Origin: DASUNQ01 sp035536455
Lineage (GTDB): Bacteria; Acidobacteriota; Thermoanaerobaculia; Multivoradales; UBA5704
DNA: 64,000 nucleotides
Assembly (NCBI GenBank): GCA_035536455.1
Contig: DATLOC010000059.1
Coordinates: forward strand, 45,634-109,633
Direction: 5' to 3'
In this document: one piece after another, positions 52,145 to 60,687 of the stretch
Numbering within the stretch: the first letter of the stretch is position 1
Layout: every line of letters begins with the position of its first letter
The notes under the pieces: generated by a model
Seen by the model: the letters and a program-made list of their open reading frames with translations, nothing else
Database searches by the model: none
What the model was told of the DNA's origin: nothing
Program-made: the position numbers and the translations under genes

Positions 52145-52945
52145 CTAGCCGGCTGGCGCGAAAAGATCGAGCGGCACGCCCGTACCGGAGCCGAAGTACT
52201 CGCGCGAGTTGGCGCCGGCGCAGGCGAAGCCGTTGATCAGGATGCGGCGCGGGGCGCCGCCGCGGTTCTCGGCGCTGCGGTGCACGACGTAGGGGCCGAA
52301 GAAGGCGGCGCTCCCGGCCTTGAGCAGCGCCGGGACGCCCTCGCGGTTTTCGTAGTCGCGGCGCACGTCGGCCGGGTCGAGGTGGCCGTGCCGGCCGCTG
52401 CCGGGGTAGAAGACGAGCGGCCCGTTGTCAAGCGTCGAGTCGTCGATCGCCACCACCGCCTGCACGTAGCTGCCGCGGCCGTCGACGTCGCGCCACTCGG
52501 CCGTGCCGTAGCGGCGGTGCTCGCTGTCCTGGTGGGGCTCGAACTCGAGGCCGTCGTTGGGGTACTTGGCGTGGAGCTGGTTGAGCAGGTGGACGGCGCG
52601 GCCGGCGCCGAAGAGCTGGCCGACGACCGCCGTCAGCCGCGGGTCGCGCCCGCAGGCCAGGAGCTCAGGCTCGCATCCCCCGGCCCAGACCACGCGCAAG
52701 AGGCGCCGCGAGCCGTTTCCTCCGCTGAAGACGAACTGGCTGCCGGCGTGCTCGAGCTTCTGTTCGCCGCCCGCGCCGCTTTCCTCCGCGCGCTCCTCCT
52801 CGAGCCCTAGCCCGACCGCCCGCACGCGCTCTGCCGCCGCGGCCATCGCCTCGACCTCGTCGCGCGCGAACAGGCCTTCCAGGACGAGGTAACCGTCGTC
52901 GTAGAACCGACCGATGTCGGCCACGGAGAGCTGCGGGTACGTCAA
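52145..52945 (-). CDS. Phytanoyl-CoA dioxygenase (PhyH)-family Fe(II)/2-oxoglutarate enzyme
   Basis: 266 residues from a TTG at 52945 (an ATG at 53029 exists, but would run under the divergent TlpA-like gene). PhyH landmarks are FYDDGYLVLEGLFARDEVEA, the iron-binding H-x-D in EFEPHQDSEHRR, PLVFYPGSGRHGHLDP and the distal histidine in FFGPYVVHRSAENRG with R of GGAPRRILING. Such enzymes hydroxylate small molecules using oxygen and 2-oxoglutarate. The substrate cannot be assigned. Its stop abuts the start region of the downstream peptidase gene, so they may be co-transcribed. Confidence 0.85.
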   Translation of the reverse strand: MTYPQLSVADIGRFYDDGYLVLEGLFARDEVEAMAAAAERVRAVGLGLEEERAEESGAGGEQKLEHAGSQFVFSGGNGSRRLLRVVWAGGCEPELLACGRDPRLTAVVGQLFGAGRAVHLLNQLHAKYPNDGLEFEPHQDSEHRRYGTAEWRDVDGRGSYVQAVVAIDDSTLDNGPLVFYPGSGRHGHLDPADVRRDYENREGVPALLKAGSAAFFGPYVVHRSAENRGGAPRRILINGFACAGANSREYFGSGTGVPLDLFAPAG

Positions 52946-53007
52946 GCTGCGGATTTCCTGGACAAGAAGGATAGCAGATGCCGTATGCGGTACTGTAAGA
53001 AAGGCCC

Positions 53008-53565
53008 ATGGACGACGCCCCGGAGACACCCGCGCCGGCCCCGTCGGGGGCCCCCCTCGGCCGGCAGGCGCGGCTGGCCGTCATGGCGCTCGCCGTCTGC
53101 GCGCTCGGCGCTCTTTTCTGGCCGCGGGGGAGCGGAGACACCGCGCCCGCCGGGCTCCTCCTCGACGCCTCCGGGCGGTCGGCGACTCTGGGCGCGCACA
53201 TGGCGCCGGTCTCGCTCGTCCACTTCTGGGCAACCTGGTGTCCGCCCTGCCTGACCGAGATCCCGGCGATCCAACGGCTCGCGGCCGAGCTCAGCGGCGA
53301 GCCGGGCTTCGGGCTGGTGCTGGTGGCGGTGGCCGACGACCGCGACAAGGTGCGCAGCCTGATGGGCGAGGCGAGCAACGTCGTCCTCCACGACACTAAC
53401 TGGGAGGTGGCGCGCCGCTACGGCACCAAGCAGCTCCCGGAGACCTACCTCGTGGTGGACGGCAAGGTCGTCGAGAAGTGGGTCGGCGCCACCGACTGGG
53501 ACGCCCCCGCCCAGCGCGCCAAAGTCCGCGCCCACCTCGCCGGCGCGGCGAAGCCGGCGGCCTAG
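53008..53565 (+). CDS. TlpA-like membrane-anchored thioredoxin (WCPPC)
   Basis: 185 residues. One N-terminal membrane helix (RLAVMALAVCALGALFWP) is followed by a periplasmic thioredoxin domain with FWATWCPPCLTEIPAIQRLA and the cis-proline segment QLPETYLVVDG. TlpA/ResA-type proteins reduce disulfides outside the cytoplasm, for example during cytochrome c maturation. No such partner is nearby, so the target is unknown. It ends overlapping the convergent pyrophosphatase by 4 bp. Unlike the protein at 43601 it uses ordinary cysteines. Confidence 0.9.
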   Translation: MDDAPETPAPAPSGAPLGRQARLAVMALAVCALGALFWPRGSGDTAPAGLLLDASGRSATLGAHMAPVSLVHFWATWCPPCLTEIPAIQRLAAELSGEPGFGLVLVAVADDRDKVRSLMGEASNVVLHDTNWEVARRYGTKQLPETYLVVDGKVVEKWVGATDWDAPAQRAKVRAHLAGAAKPAA

Positions 53566-54191
53566 GCCTTCTCCTCTCCTCCCCGTCCCGCTTCCTCCTC
53601 GTAGTCCGCGATCGAGGCCTCGATGACTCGGTAGGCGTGCTCTCGGCCGTAGGTGCGGTCGACGGCGACGCTCGGCGTCGCGCCGGGGACGAGCTTGTAG
53701 GTCGTGAAGTAGTGGACCAGGCGATCGAGGAGCGGGCGCGGCAACTCGGCCAACTCGGCTGTGCCCGCCCACACCGGGTCGTTCTCGAGCACCGCGACGA
53801 TCTTGTCGTCGGCCTCGCCGCGCTCGACCATCTGCAGGCCGCCGATGACCCGCGCCGCGAGCAGCACCTCGGCGCGGGCGATCGGCCGCTCGGAGAGGAC
53901 GCAGACGTCGAGCGGGTCGCCGTCGCCGCGCGCGGTGCCGGGCGAGAGCGCACCCACCCGCGCGCCGCAGTAGGTGCGCGGCACGAAGCCGTAGAGGGTC
54001 GGCGGCAGCGACGACGTCGCCTGCGGCCGGTCCACCTTGAGGTAGCCGGTCACCTTGTCCACCTCGTACTTGACGAGGTCGAAGGGCGTGATCTCGACGT
54101 AGGCGTAGACGACCCGCGGCGGGTCCGGCCCGGGCTCGAGGCCGTGCCAGGGGTGCGGCCGCAGCGAATGGAAGGGGCGCGGGAAGCTCAT
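53562..54191 (-). CDS. ppa: Family I inorganic pyrophosphatase
   Basis: 209 residues. The core signature DGDPLDVCVL, EITPFDLVKYEVDKVTGYLK, GFVPRTYCG and the late YK of VHYFTTYKLVPG are characteristic of soluble family I enzymes. It hydrolyses pyrophosphate to drive biosynthetic reactions in the cytoplasm, using magnesium bound by the aspartates of the signature. The length and order of motifs match the divergent group of family I enzymes with substitutions at several outer positions. Convergent overlap with the tlpA-like gene. Confidence 0.9.
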   Translation of the reverse strand: MSFPRPFHSLRPHPWHGLEPGPDPPRVVYAYVEITPFDLVKYEVDKVTGYLKVDRPQATSSLPPTLYGFVPRTYCGARVGALSPGTARGDGDPLDVCVLSERPIARAEVLLAARVIGGLQMVERGEADDKIVAVLENDPVWAGTAELAELPRPLLDRLVHYFTTYKLVPGATPSVAVDRTYGREHAYRVIEASIADYEEEAGRGGEEKA

Positions 54192-54239
54192 CTTCCGACG
54201 ATCTCACGGCCCAGCGCCCGGCTAGAATGCCCGGCGACG

Positions 54240-54743
54240 ATGGAAGAGCTGCCGCAGCTCGCGCTCAAGGTCGGCCTCTCGGCGCTGCTCGCCGGGGCGA
54301 TCGGCGCGGAACGGGAGTGGGTGGGGAAGTGGGCGGGGCTGCGCACCCACATGCTGATCGCCGTGGGGTCGACCCTGCTGACCCACGTCTCGGTGCAGAT
54401 CGGGCTGCTCTACGCCCAGGGGAGCAACGCCTGGGACCCCGGGCGGATCGCGGCGCAGATCGTCTCGGGCATCGGCTTTCTCGGCGCCGGCACGATCATC
54501 CAGTCGCGCGGCGCCGTCCACGGCCTCACCACCGCCGCCGGCCTCTGGGTGGTCTCGGCGCTCGGCATCACCGTCGGCGCCGGCCTCTATGGCGAGGCCG
54601 TCCTCACCACCGTCGTCCTGCTCGTCATCCTAGTCGGGATGGTGCCGATCGAGAGGCACTTCCTGAACCCCGGCCAGCGGCGGGTGCTGCGGCGCGGGCC
54701 GCCGCCGGCGCCCGGTGAGGACGAGCCGGAGGCGCGCCCTTAG
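54240..54743 (+). CDS. MgtC/SapB-family membrane protein
   Basis: 167 residues. Membrane helices of the MgtC/SapB type contain GAIGAEREWVGKWAGLRTHM, LIAVGSTLLTHVSVQIGLL, IAAQIVSGIGFLGAGTI and GLTTAAGLWVVSALGITVGA. The A-E-R-E segment and conserved GIGFLGAG are family hallmarks. Members help survival in low magnesium or modulate the F-ATPase; the role here is not determined. It is divergent from ppa by 48 bp and overlaps the convergent barrel gene by 4 bp. Confidence 0.9.
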   Translation: MEELPQLALKVGLSALLAGAIGAEREWVGKWAGLRTHMLIAVGSTLLTHVSVQIGLLYAQGSNAWDPGRIAAQIVSGIGFLGAGTIIQSRGAVHGLTTAAGLWVVSALGITVGAGLYGEAVLTTVVLLVILVGMVPIERHFLNPGQRRVLRRGPPPAPGEDEPEARP

Positions 54744-55336
54744 AAGTGAATCGCGAGGCCGGCGTGGCCCATCGCGAAGACGTTGGCGTCCTCGAAGTCC
54801 ACGTAGTGCCCCGAGAGCTCGACCAGGATCCCCACCCGCCGGTGGAGCGGGAACTCGCCGGTGACCCCGAGCACCAAGCCGGGCGCCGTATCGGTCTCCT
54901 CGACGAAGCGGAAGAAATCCCCTTCGACCGTGAACTGGGCCTGCGTTCCTTCCAGCCGGTAGCCGCCGAGCGCGAGGTAGATCCCCGAGGTGTAGTAGGT
55001 CTCGCGCCAGCGGTACTCGCCGCCGATCGTGGCGTAGGTCAGCTCCGCGTCGTCGTCGAGCGAGCCGAACCCCTCGTCGGTGTCGAGGCCGAGCTTGCCG
55101 AGCCGGAGAATCAGGTGCGTGCGCTCCTCCGTGACGAGGCCGAGATTGAGCTGCCCGCCGATGTTGTCGAGGGCGTCGCCGCGGTCCACGTCGAGCGAGC
55201 CGCCGGCGCCGCCCAGCGCGCCGACGGTGAAGGTGTAGAGCTCCTGCACCTGCGCGTGGAGCGAGCCGGGAGCGAGGAGCAGGAGGAGGGCGGCGAGCGG
55301 CAGCAGCGTACGGGTTCGGGTGCTCGATCGAGTCAC
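54740..55336 (-). CDS. Outer-membrane beta-barrel-like protein
   Basis: 198 residues. A signal peptide (LLPLAALLLLLAPGSLHAQ) is followed by alternating amphipathic strands (GGQLNLGLVTEERTHLILRL, ELTYATIGGEYRWRETYYTS, GIYLALGGYRLEGTQAQF) and a terminal phenylalanine (HAGLAIHF), the usual barrel-insertion signal. About eight strands are predicted. It resembles OmpW/OmpA-like small barrels, but I cannot name the family. GTG start at 55336. Confidence 0.75.
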   Translation of the reverse strand: MTRSSTRTRTLLPLAALLLLLAPGSLHAQVQELYTFTVGALGGAGGSLDVDRGDALDNIGGQLNLGLVTEERTHLILRLGKLGLDTDEGFGSLDDDAELTYATIGGEYRWRETYYTSGIYLALGGYRLEGTQAQFTVEGDFFRFVEETDTAPGLVLGVTGEFPLHRRVGILVELSGHYVDFEDANVFAMGHAGLAIHF

Positions 55337-55450
55337 AAGGCCCTCCTTGGCGGCGCTGGCGGAGTCTAGCAGCGGGGTGTCCGCGCTCTCCGCCCCGTTT
55401 TCCGTCTATCCCTGCGGGCCGCCGGACGCGCCTCCGGCCGGCCCACGGGG

Positions 55451-56215
55451 ATGACCGCCTCTTCTTACGAACCCACCGCGTTGAACGTCGCGCCGCTGCT
55501 CCATCTCCTGCTGCCCGCCTGCTGCGCGGGGTGCGGGACGCCGTTGCCGCGGCAGGCGCCGCTCGGCCTCTGCGCACCCTGCCGCGGGCGCCTGGTGTCG
55601 CTCCCCGCGCCGCGTTGCGCCGCCTGCGCCCGCCGGCTCGACGCCGCCGCCCTTCCCGCCGGCTTCCTCTGCGGCCGCTGCCGCGCCCGGCCCCCGGCCT
55701 ACGACCGCCTCCTCGCGGCCTGGAGCTACGAGCCGCCTCTCGACGCCGTCGTGCGCGGCCTCAAGTTCGGGCGCCTCGACTACCTGGGCGACCAACTCGC
55801 CGCGGCCCTCGCCGCCGCGCTCGGCCCCGAGCTCGCCGCCGCGGTGGCGCCCGGCGCGGTCGTCACCCCCGTCCCCCTCCACTGGCGCCGCCGCCTCGCC
55901 CGCGGCTACAACCAGGCCGAGCGCATCGCCCGCCCCCTCGCCGCCCGCCTAGGCCTCCCCTACCGCCCCCTCCTCCGCCGCCGCCGCGCCACCTCGCCCC
56001 AGACCGCACTCCCGCGCGCCGACCGTCTCGCCAACCTCCGCCGCGCCTTCGTCCCGCGGCGTACGGCGCAGGCCGCGCTCCGCGGCCGCACCGTCTTGCT
56101 CGTCGACGACGTCGCCACCACCGGCGCCACCCTCGACGCCGCCGCCGCGGCGCTCAAACAGGCCGGCGCCGCGACCGTCCTCGCCGTCGTCGCGGCACGA
56201 ACGCCGGAGGAGTGA
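55451..56215 (+). CDS. comF: ComF-family phosphoribosyltransferase-like protein
   Basis: 254 residues. An N-terminal zinc-ribbon region carries four cysteine pairs (CCAGCG, CAPCRG, CAACARR, CGRCRA). The type I phosphoribosyltransferase domain follows, with its PRPP-binding loop VLLVDDVATTGATL and VTPVPLHWRRRLARGYNQAE. ComF proteins support natural transformation or double-strand-break handling in competent bacteria; the activity of the PRTase fold is unresolved. It is a single gene with its own short upstream region. Confidence 0.88.
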   Translation: MTASSYEPTALNVAPLLHLLLPACCAGCGTPLPRQAPLGLCAPCRGRLVSLPAPRCAACARRLDAAALPAGFLCGRCRARPPAYDRLLAAWSYEPPLDAVVRGLKFGRLDYLGDQLAAALAAALGPELAAAVAPGAVVTPVPLHWRRRLARGYNQAERIARPLAARLGLPYRPLLRRRRATSPQTALPRADRLANLRRAFVPRRTAQAALRGRTVLLVDDVATTGATLDAAAAALKQAGAATVLAVVAARTPEE

Positions 56216-56236
56216 TTCGGCTCTCTGCGGCCGGCC

Positions 56237-56871
56237 TCATTTCACGGTCGCGAGGAACTCGTCCAGATCCGGTTGATCTCCTCGGGCTTGTCGAGCTGCG
56301 GCCAGTGGCTAGTGCCGTGACGACCTGACGCGGGACCTCAGGCGCGAGGTTGTGCAGCGCGCCCGGCGACTAGCCGTGTGAGGTGTCCACCAGCTTGGGC
56401 CCCGGGTACGCCTTCAAGGCGGGCGTCGGGTCGTAGTCGAAGATCGCCTGGATGAGCGGCCGCGCCGCCCATGCTGTGCCCGACGAGGACGAACCGCCCG
56501 AGACCCAGGGCGTCGACCACGGCGGCGATGTCCGCGGCGAGCGACTCGACCGCGTAGTCGCCGGCGGCGGGCGCCTCCGATCGGCCGTGCCCGCCGAAGT
56601 CGAACGCCACCGCCTGCCGCGTGGGCCGCAGGTGCGCGAGCTGGGCCGCCCAGTGCGCGCCGCTGCCGGCGTACGAGTGGACGAACACCACCGGCAGTCC
56701 GCCGGCGCCGCCGTCGTCGACGTACAGCTGGCCCGCCGGGCCGTTGACCGGGCCGGTCATCGGCGCGCTCTTCTCCTGGGATTCCTGTGGCGCCGGCGGG
56801 ACGTCACGCCCGCAGCCGAGAACAAGCCAGACCGAGCTCGCGAGGATCCATGCAGCCCTTGTAGCCGCCAT
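56237..56871 (-). pseudogene. Decayed alpha/beta hydrolase lipoprotein
   Basis: A lipoprotein-like start (LASSVWLVLGCGRD) leads into an intact N-terminal hydrolase half: VVFVHSYAGSGAHWAAQLAH, FDFGGHGRSEAP and the nucleophile elbow VGHSMGG. Just after the elbow about 100 residues are missing. The sequence resumes in another frame as PLIQAIFDYDPTPALKAYPG followed by a stop, and the C-terminal pieces (SHWPQLDKPEEINRI, DEFLATVK) lie in yet other frames. With a deletion and at least two frameshifts it cannot make an active hydrolase. Confidence 0.8.
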
Positions 56872-56890
56872 GACTGCGCGCCCTCCCCGG

Positions 56891-57133
56891 TTACGGCTTC
56901 CGGTCCTTCCGCGATCTCGGATCGTTCCCGGAGCTGTCCTTGTCGCGGATCGTGCCGTCCTTCCGGTGAAAGACCGCCTCGACCTTGTCGCGCTGCGCAT
57001 GCCGTCGCGCGGCCTTCTCCGACTCGGCCTGCGTGCGGTGGTGCGACAGGGGCGTCGCCGTGCCCTCCCGCTTCACGTCCCACCCAGCCCCGCTCTTCGC
57101 CGGCACCGAGTGGATGTTCTTCGTCTTGGCCAT
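56891..57133 (-). CDS. DUF2188 family small protein
   Basis: 80 residues beginning MAKTKNIHSVPAKSGAGWDV. The tryptophan-containing GWDVKREG and the ESEKAARRHAQRDKVEAVFH stretch match DUF2188, small basic proteins of unknown function. The C-terminus is strongly basic (GNDPRSRKDRKP). The ATG at 57133 has GGGAGGAA upstream; a longer in-frame start at 57157 would place codons over that ribosome site. It lies 51 bp downstream of the spike gene and might belong to that operon. Confidence 0.75.
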   Translation of the reverse strand: MAKTKNIHSVPAKSGAGWDVKREGTATPLSHHRTQAESEKAARRHAQRDKVEAVFHRKDGTIRDKDSSGNDPRSRKDRKP

Positions 57134-57184
57134 GAGTTCTTCCTCCCTTGATCGCAACGCCTTTTGCCGGAAGCGTGCCAGCCG

Positions 57185-57691
57185 CTACACCACCACCCCG
57201 GTGAAGTGCACCGTGTTCCCGTTGAGCGTGACCGCGGCGCCTTGCCCGTTGTCGATGACGATGCTCGTGCCGGTGAGGGAGATGCGCGCGCCGGCTGGCG
57301 TCTGCAGACTGATGCCGCCTCCCGGACCAGGGACGTCGGAGATCACCAAAGCGTGGCCGCCTGGCGTCACGAGGGCGATCTGGCCGCTGCCCGGCGGGCC
57401 GGCCTGGACGACGGCGGGGAGCTCGGACGTCGCGCCCCACCAGCAGCCGCTCCAGATCGGGTAGTCGGGATCGCCCTGCTCGAACTCGATCCAGACGCCA
57501 GCGCCGACGGGGGGGAGCGCGACGATGCCGGCGCCGGGGCCGGCGTAGGGGACGGACGGCATCGCCCAGGTGGTGGGCACGGCCCCCGCCACGTCGGGCA
57601 CGACGGCCTGCAGCCGCGCCAGCCGCAGCGGATCGAGCGTGTTGACGACGGTCCCGCGGTACTTGCCGAAGTAGGGCGGCTCTGCGCTCAT
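57185..57691 (-). CDS. Phage baseplate V / VgrG-like spike protein
   Basis: 168 residues. The N-terminal OB-fold of gp5/gpV-type spikes is recognisable (YFGKYRGTVVNTLDPLRLAR, GVWIEFEQGDPDYPIWSGCW). The C-terminal third is a glycine-rich beta-helix (GGISLQTPAGARISLTGTSI, VTLNGNTVHFTG) that would form the membrane-piercing needle in a contractile injection device. It is coupled by ATGA to the hub gene. No tube, sheath or baseplate wedge gene is nearby. It is the last gene of the cassette on this strand. Confidence 0.85.
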   Translation of the reverse strand: MSAEPPYFGKYRGTVVNTLDPLRLARLQAVVPDVAGAVPTTWAMPSVPYAGPGAGIVALPPVGAGVWIEFEQGDPDYPIWSGCWWGATSELPAVVQAGPPGSGQIALVTPGGHALVISDVPGPGGGISLQTPAGARISLTGTSIVIDNGQGAAVTLNGNTVHFTGVVV

Positions 57692-58791
57692 GGCTTCCCC
57701 CCGCCCGCGGCGCCGAGGCCGGCGCGCACGAGCTCGAACTCCTGGTGATGGCTGCGCGCCGTCAGCGTGTCGCGCACGCGGCGGACGGCGTAGAGCCCGT
57801 CGAAGGGATCGGCGGCGCCGCGGACCTCGACGATCTGGCCGGGGCGCAGCCGCCGCTGGCCCTGCACGATCTTGAGCGTGCCCAGCCCCGTCGTCGCCTC
57901 CGCCGAACGGGCAGCCTCGGCGAGCTGCGAGGCGGCCGTCTGCAGTGCGGTGAGCTTCGCCGCCCCGGGCAGGCGCCGCTGCCGGTGGGCCGGCGGCACC
58001 ACCACCCCGAGCGGCGGCGCCAGGGCCGCGATGTCCGGCACGGGGATCGGGATCGCGACCTTCGTCGCGGGGTCGAGGATCACGGCCTGCGGCGCCACGC
58101 GCCCCATGGCGTCGAAGCGCAGCTCGAGCGTCTCGACGTTGCTGCGCCGCCCGAAGCGCACGAGGAGCGCCGGCTCGGAGCGGTCGCCGCGCGGCTCGGG
58201 TCCCCAGTGCGCAACCGAGGCGCCGGGCGCCGGCCCCGGGTCGAGAGTGAACCGGTAGCCGACACCCCGGGCGAGGGCCTGCAGGTAGGCGTAGTCCGTG
58301 CCGTGCTGGAGGACGGGCTCGGACGCGTCGGGCACGTCCGCGATCGGCGGCGGCACGACCGCGGCCGTCACGCCGAAGACCGAGTAGCCGGCGAGGATCA
58401 CCGCGACGCGCGCCGCGACGGTCATGCCGGGGAATGGGCGCCCGCTGCCGTCGCGCAGGTCCATCAGGAGCGTCAGGTCCTCGCCGCCGACGACCAGCTC
58501 GCCGTCCTCGGCCCCGGACGCCACCGCGTGGGTGACCGCGACACCATCCATCGCCACCACCTGCTCGCCGCACTCTTCGGTCAGCAGGACGACGCGCACG
58601 AGGTCGCCGGACTCCGGCAGGAAGCGCGCCGGCAGCGTCGAGCCGCGGTCGAGGCGGAAGGTGAGCCGGAAGGAGCCGCGCTCGCCGAGCGCCGCGACGA
58701 TCTCGACCCTGCCGAGCGCCGCCGTCACGTCGGCCGGCACCGGCGCCGGCGCGCCGACGCCCGCCAGCAGCGAGAGCTTGCGCACGCTCAT
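57688..58791 (-). CDS. Phage tail hub protein (gpD / late-control D-like)
   Basis: 367 residues. The C-terminal hub signature RRLRPGQIVEVRGAADPFDG followed by LYAVRRVRDTLTARSHHQEF matches gpD/gp27-like hub proteins, as do VLQHGTDYAYLQALARGVGY and the N-terminal FRLTFRLDRGSTLPARFLP. In phage tails, type VI secretion and extracellular contractile injection systems such proteins trimerise to hold the spike. It is coupled to the spike gene downstream (ATGA) and to the ASH-domain membrane protein gene upstream (ATGA). Confidence 0.82.
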   Translation of the reverse strand: MSVRKLSLLAGVGAPAPVPADVTAALGRVEIVAALGERGSFRLTFRLDRGSTLPARFLPESGDLVRVVLLTEECGEQVVAMDGVAVTHAVASGAEDGELVVGGEDLTLLMDLRDGSGRPFPGMTVAARVAVILAGYSVFGVTAAVVPPPIADVPDASEPVLQHGTDYAYLQALARGVGYRFTLDPGPAPGASVAHWGPEPRGDRSEPALLVRFGRRSNVETLELRFDAMGRVAPQAVILDPATKVAIPIPVPDIAALAPPLGVVVPPAHRQRRLPGAAKLTALQTAASQLAEAARSAEATTGLGTLKIVQGQRRLRPGQIVEVRGAADPFDGLYAVRRVRDTLTARSHHQEFELVRAGLGAAGGGKP

Positions 58792-60233
58792 CCCGGCGGC
58801 AGCACGCAGCGGAAGTACACCCACTCCGCGGCAGGGCCCTCGTTGTCCGCTGCGTCGCGCGCGCTCACCCGCCAGCGAAAATGCGGGAACGAGATGGGAT
58901 CGTCGGGGCGCTCGTCCACGCCGTGGATCACACGGTCTCGCGTCGACCTGATCCGGGCCCTCAGGCGGGCAGCCCGGTCGATCAGCGGTGGTGCGACGAT
59001 GGCTCGCGAGTCGCCTGGCTTCGGGTCGAGGATCGAGGCAAGCTCCGGGGAGACGTCGCGCCGCACCCCTGGCACGACCTCGCGCTCGATCATCGTGCCC
59101 CAGTCGGTCGGCAAGTGATCTTCGCTCTTGCCGCGCCCGTTCTCCAGCGTCACCAGGTATTCGACCGGCTGGCTCGAATCGGCCACGGGCCCCCACTGCA
59201 ACAACACGCCGCCGCAGGCGGACAGGTCCTGGGGATGGTCCGCGGACGGCACGCCGGGCGTGAGCCCTTCGGGCGCCCGCGGCAGGATCGGGTCGAGCCG
59301 CTCGCAGCGGCCCTCGAGGTCCGCCGCCTGCAGTGCGAACTGGCCCTGACGCCTGGTGCAGGTCACCACGTCCAGCGCCAGCACTTGGCCGGCGATGCAG
59401 CAGTAGCCCTCCTGCGGCCCGATCCCCTGGCCTTCCAGCGACACGATCAGCGGCCCGTCGCGGGTGTCGCGGGTGTCGTGAGCGATCATCAGCTTGGCGG
59501 ACTGCGTGCCCGCGCGCCGCGGCGTGAAGCGCACGACGAGCTTGCAGCGCTCACCCGCACCGAGCGGGCCGGCGGCGGCGCACCCCGACTGATCCACCTC
59601 GAAGTCGCCGCGGTCGCCGCTGAACGACACCTCCAGCAGATTGAGTGGCGCGTCGCCGCGGTTGGTGACGCTCACTTCCCCGGCCGCCGTCGTGCGGACG
59701 TCGGCGCTGAGAGCGACCATGGCGGGCTCGACGCCCGGGTCGGCGTGGGGCTCCGGGGGGTGGACCACCTCGCCGGTCCCCGCGCCGGTGAGCGCCACGC
59801 TGTGCGGGCTGTCGGCCGAGTTGTCCTCGACGGTCAGCGTCGCGCCGCTCGGCCCCGCGGCCCGCGGCAGGAAGGCGACCGTGATGTCGCACCTCCCCCC
59901 GGCCGCCAGCACGGCGTGGCTGCAGCTCTCTTCGGGAAGGAAGAAGGCCGCTGCGCTGTCGCCTTCGATCCCCACCCGGCCGAGGCGCAGCTCGCCGCGG
60001 CCGGCGTTGCGCACCTCGAGCGTCTGCGGCGGGCTCTGCTCGCCGACCGGCCGCAGGCCGAAGTCGGCGACCGTCCCCAGCGCCGCGATCGGCGCCATCC
60101 GGCCGCGCGAATAGCCGGTCGCGAGCGCCGCGACGACGAGCAGCGCGAAGGCCCCGACCAGGCGCTGCCCCCTCTGCCGCCGCGAGCTCTCCTCGACCCG
60201 CAGCCCGCGGATGCTGATGTCGAGCCGGGACAT
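58788..60233 (-). CDS. Membrane-anchored protein with choice-of-anchor/ASH-type Ig domains
   Basis: 481 residues. One N-terminal membrane helix (LVGAFALLVVAALATGYSRG) is followed by two ASH/HYDIN-like immunoglobulin domains (VADFGLRPVGEQSPPQTLEV, HSVALTGAGTG; GEVSVTNRGDAPLNLLEVSF, GPLIVSLEGQGIG). A C-terminal fibronectin-like region contains DLSACGGVLLQWGPVADSSQ and FRWRVSARDAADNEGPAAEW. It should face the periplasm or the surface. Its coupling to the hub gene suggests it anchors or positions the hub-spike complex; this is inference only. Confidence 0.75.
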   Translation of the reverse strand: MSRLDISIRGLRVEESSRRQRGQRLVGAFALLVVAALATGYSRGRMAPIAALGTVADFGLRPVGEQSPPQTLEVRNAGRGELRLGRVGIEGDSAAAFFLPEESCSHAVLAAGGRCDITVAFLPRAAGPSGATLTVEDNSADSPHSVALTGAGTGEVVHPPEPHADPGVEPAMVALSADVRTTAAGEVSVTNRGDAPLNLLEVSFSGDRGDFEVDQSGCAAAGPLGAGERCKLVVRFTPRRAGTQSAKLMIAHDTRDTRDGPLIVSLEGQGIGPQEGYCCIAGQVLALDVVTCTRRQGQFALQAADLEGRCERLDPILPRAPEGLTPGVPSADHPQDLSACGGVLLQWGPVADSSQPVEYLVTLENGRGKSEDHLPTDWGTMIEREVVPGVRRDVSPELASILDPKPGDSRAIVAPPLIDRAARLRARIRSTRDRVIHGVDERPDDPISFPHFRWRVSARDAADNEGPAAEWVYFRCVLPPG

Positions 60234-60239
60234 CGCCCG

Positions 60240-60680
60240 CTACTTCGTCTCGCGCCCGTCGTCCAGCGTCAGCCTGCCGCGGACCTCGATCGGCTGCTCC
60301 TCCCGCTTCTCCGCCGCGCCGCCGCCTGCGGGCAGCCTGACGAAGGCCCCGATGCGCTCCGCCCCGCCCATGAGCACCACCCAGGTGACGGCGGGGTCGA
60401 GCCAGCCCGGCACGGCGTCCGTGAGCTGGCTGAAGAGGGCGAGGATGCGCAGCGATTTCCACTGCCAGAGGATCAGCGCCACCAGCACTCCGGAGAGGAA
60501 GAAGCGCCAGTAGGTGTACTTCCTCTCGACCGCCGCCCGCGCCGCGGCGTCCTCGACCTGCGCCGGGTCCGGGAGCACGCCGAAGCTGGGCAGCACGAAG
60601 AGGATCGCGGAGACGACGCGTTCGACGACGAAGGCGCCGAGGAGGAGGAGGGCGAGGGCGGAAACGCCGTCGAGCGGCAT
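60240..60680 (-). CDS. Small polytopic membrane protein of the hub-spike cassette
   Basis: 146 residues with three or four hydrophobic segments (ALALLLLGAFVVERVVSAIL, YWRFFLSGVLVALILWQWKS, WLDPAVTWVVLMGGAERIGA) and a charged tail. I recognise no domain. It is 6 bp upstream of the ASH-domain gene and is the first gene of the four-gene cassette, so it is likely a membrane component of the same system. The VOC gene upstream ends only 7 bp away, so the promoter may lie further up. Confidence 0.65.
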   Translation of the reverse strand: MPLDGVSALALLLLGAFVVERVVSAILFVLPSFGVLPDPAQVEDAAARAAVERKYTYWRFFLSGVLVALILWQWKSLRILALFSQLTDAVPGWLDPAVTWVVLMGGAERIGAFVRLPAGGGAAEKREEQPIEVRGRLTLDDGRETK

Positions 60681-60687
60681 GGCCTCT

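Noticed and set aside
52946..53029. ATG at 53029 as start of the PhyH-family gene
   Set aside because: The added 28 residues are unlike the family and would overlap the divergent TlpA-like start. TTG at 52945 fits the family N-terminus better, though it is not proven.
57185..60680. Complete prophage or type VI secretion cluster
   Set aside because: Only hub and spike are recognisable. No capsid, terminase, integrase, sheath, tube, TssB/C or ClpV gene is seen.
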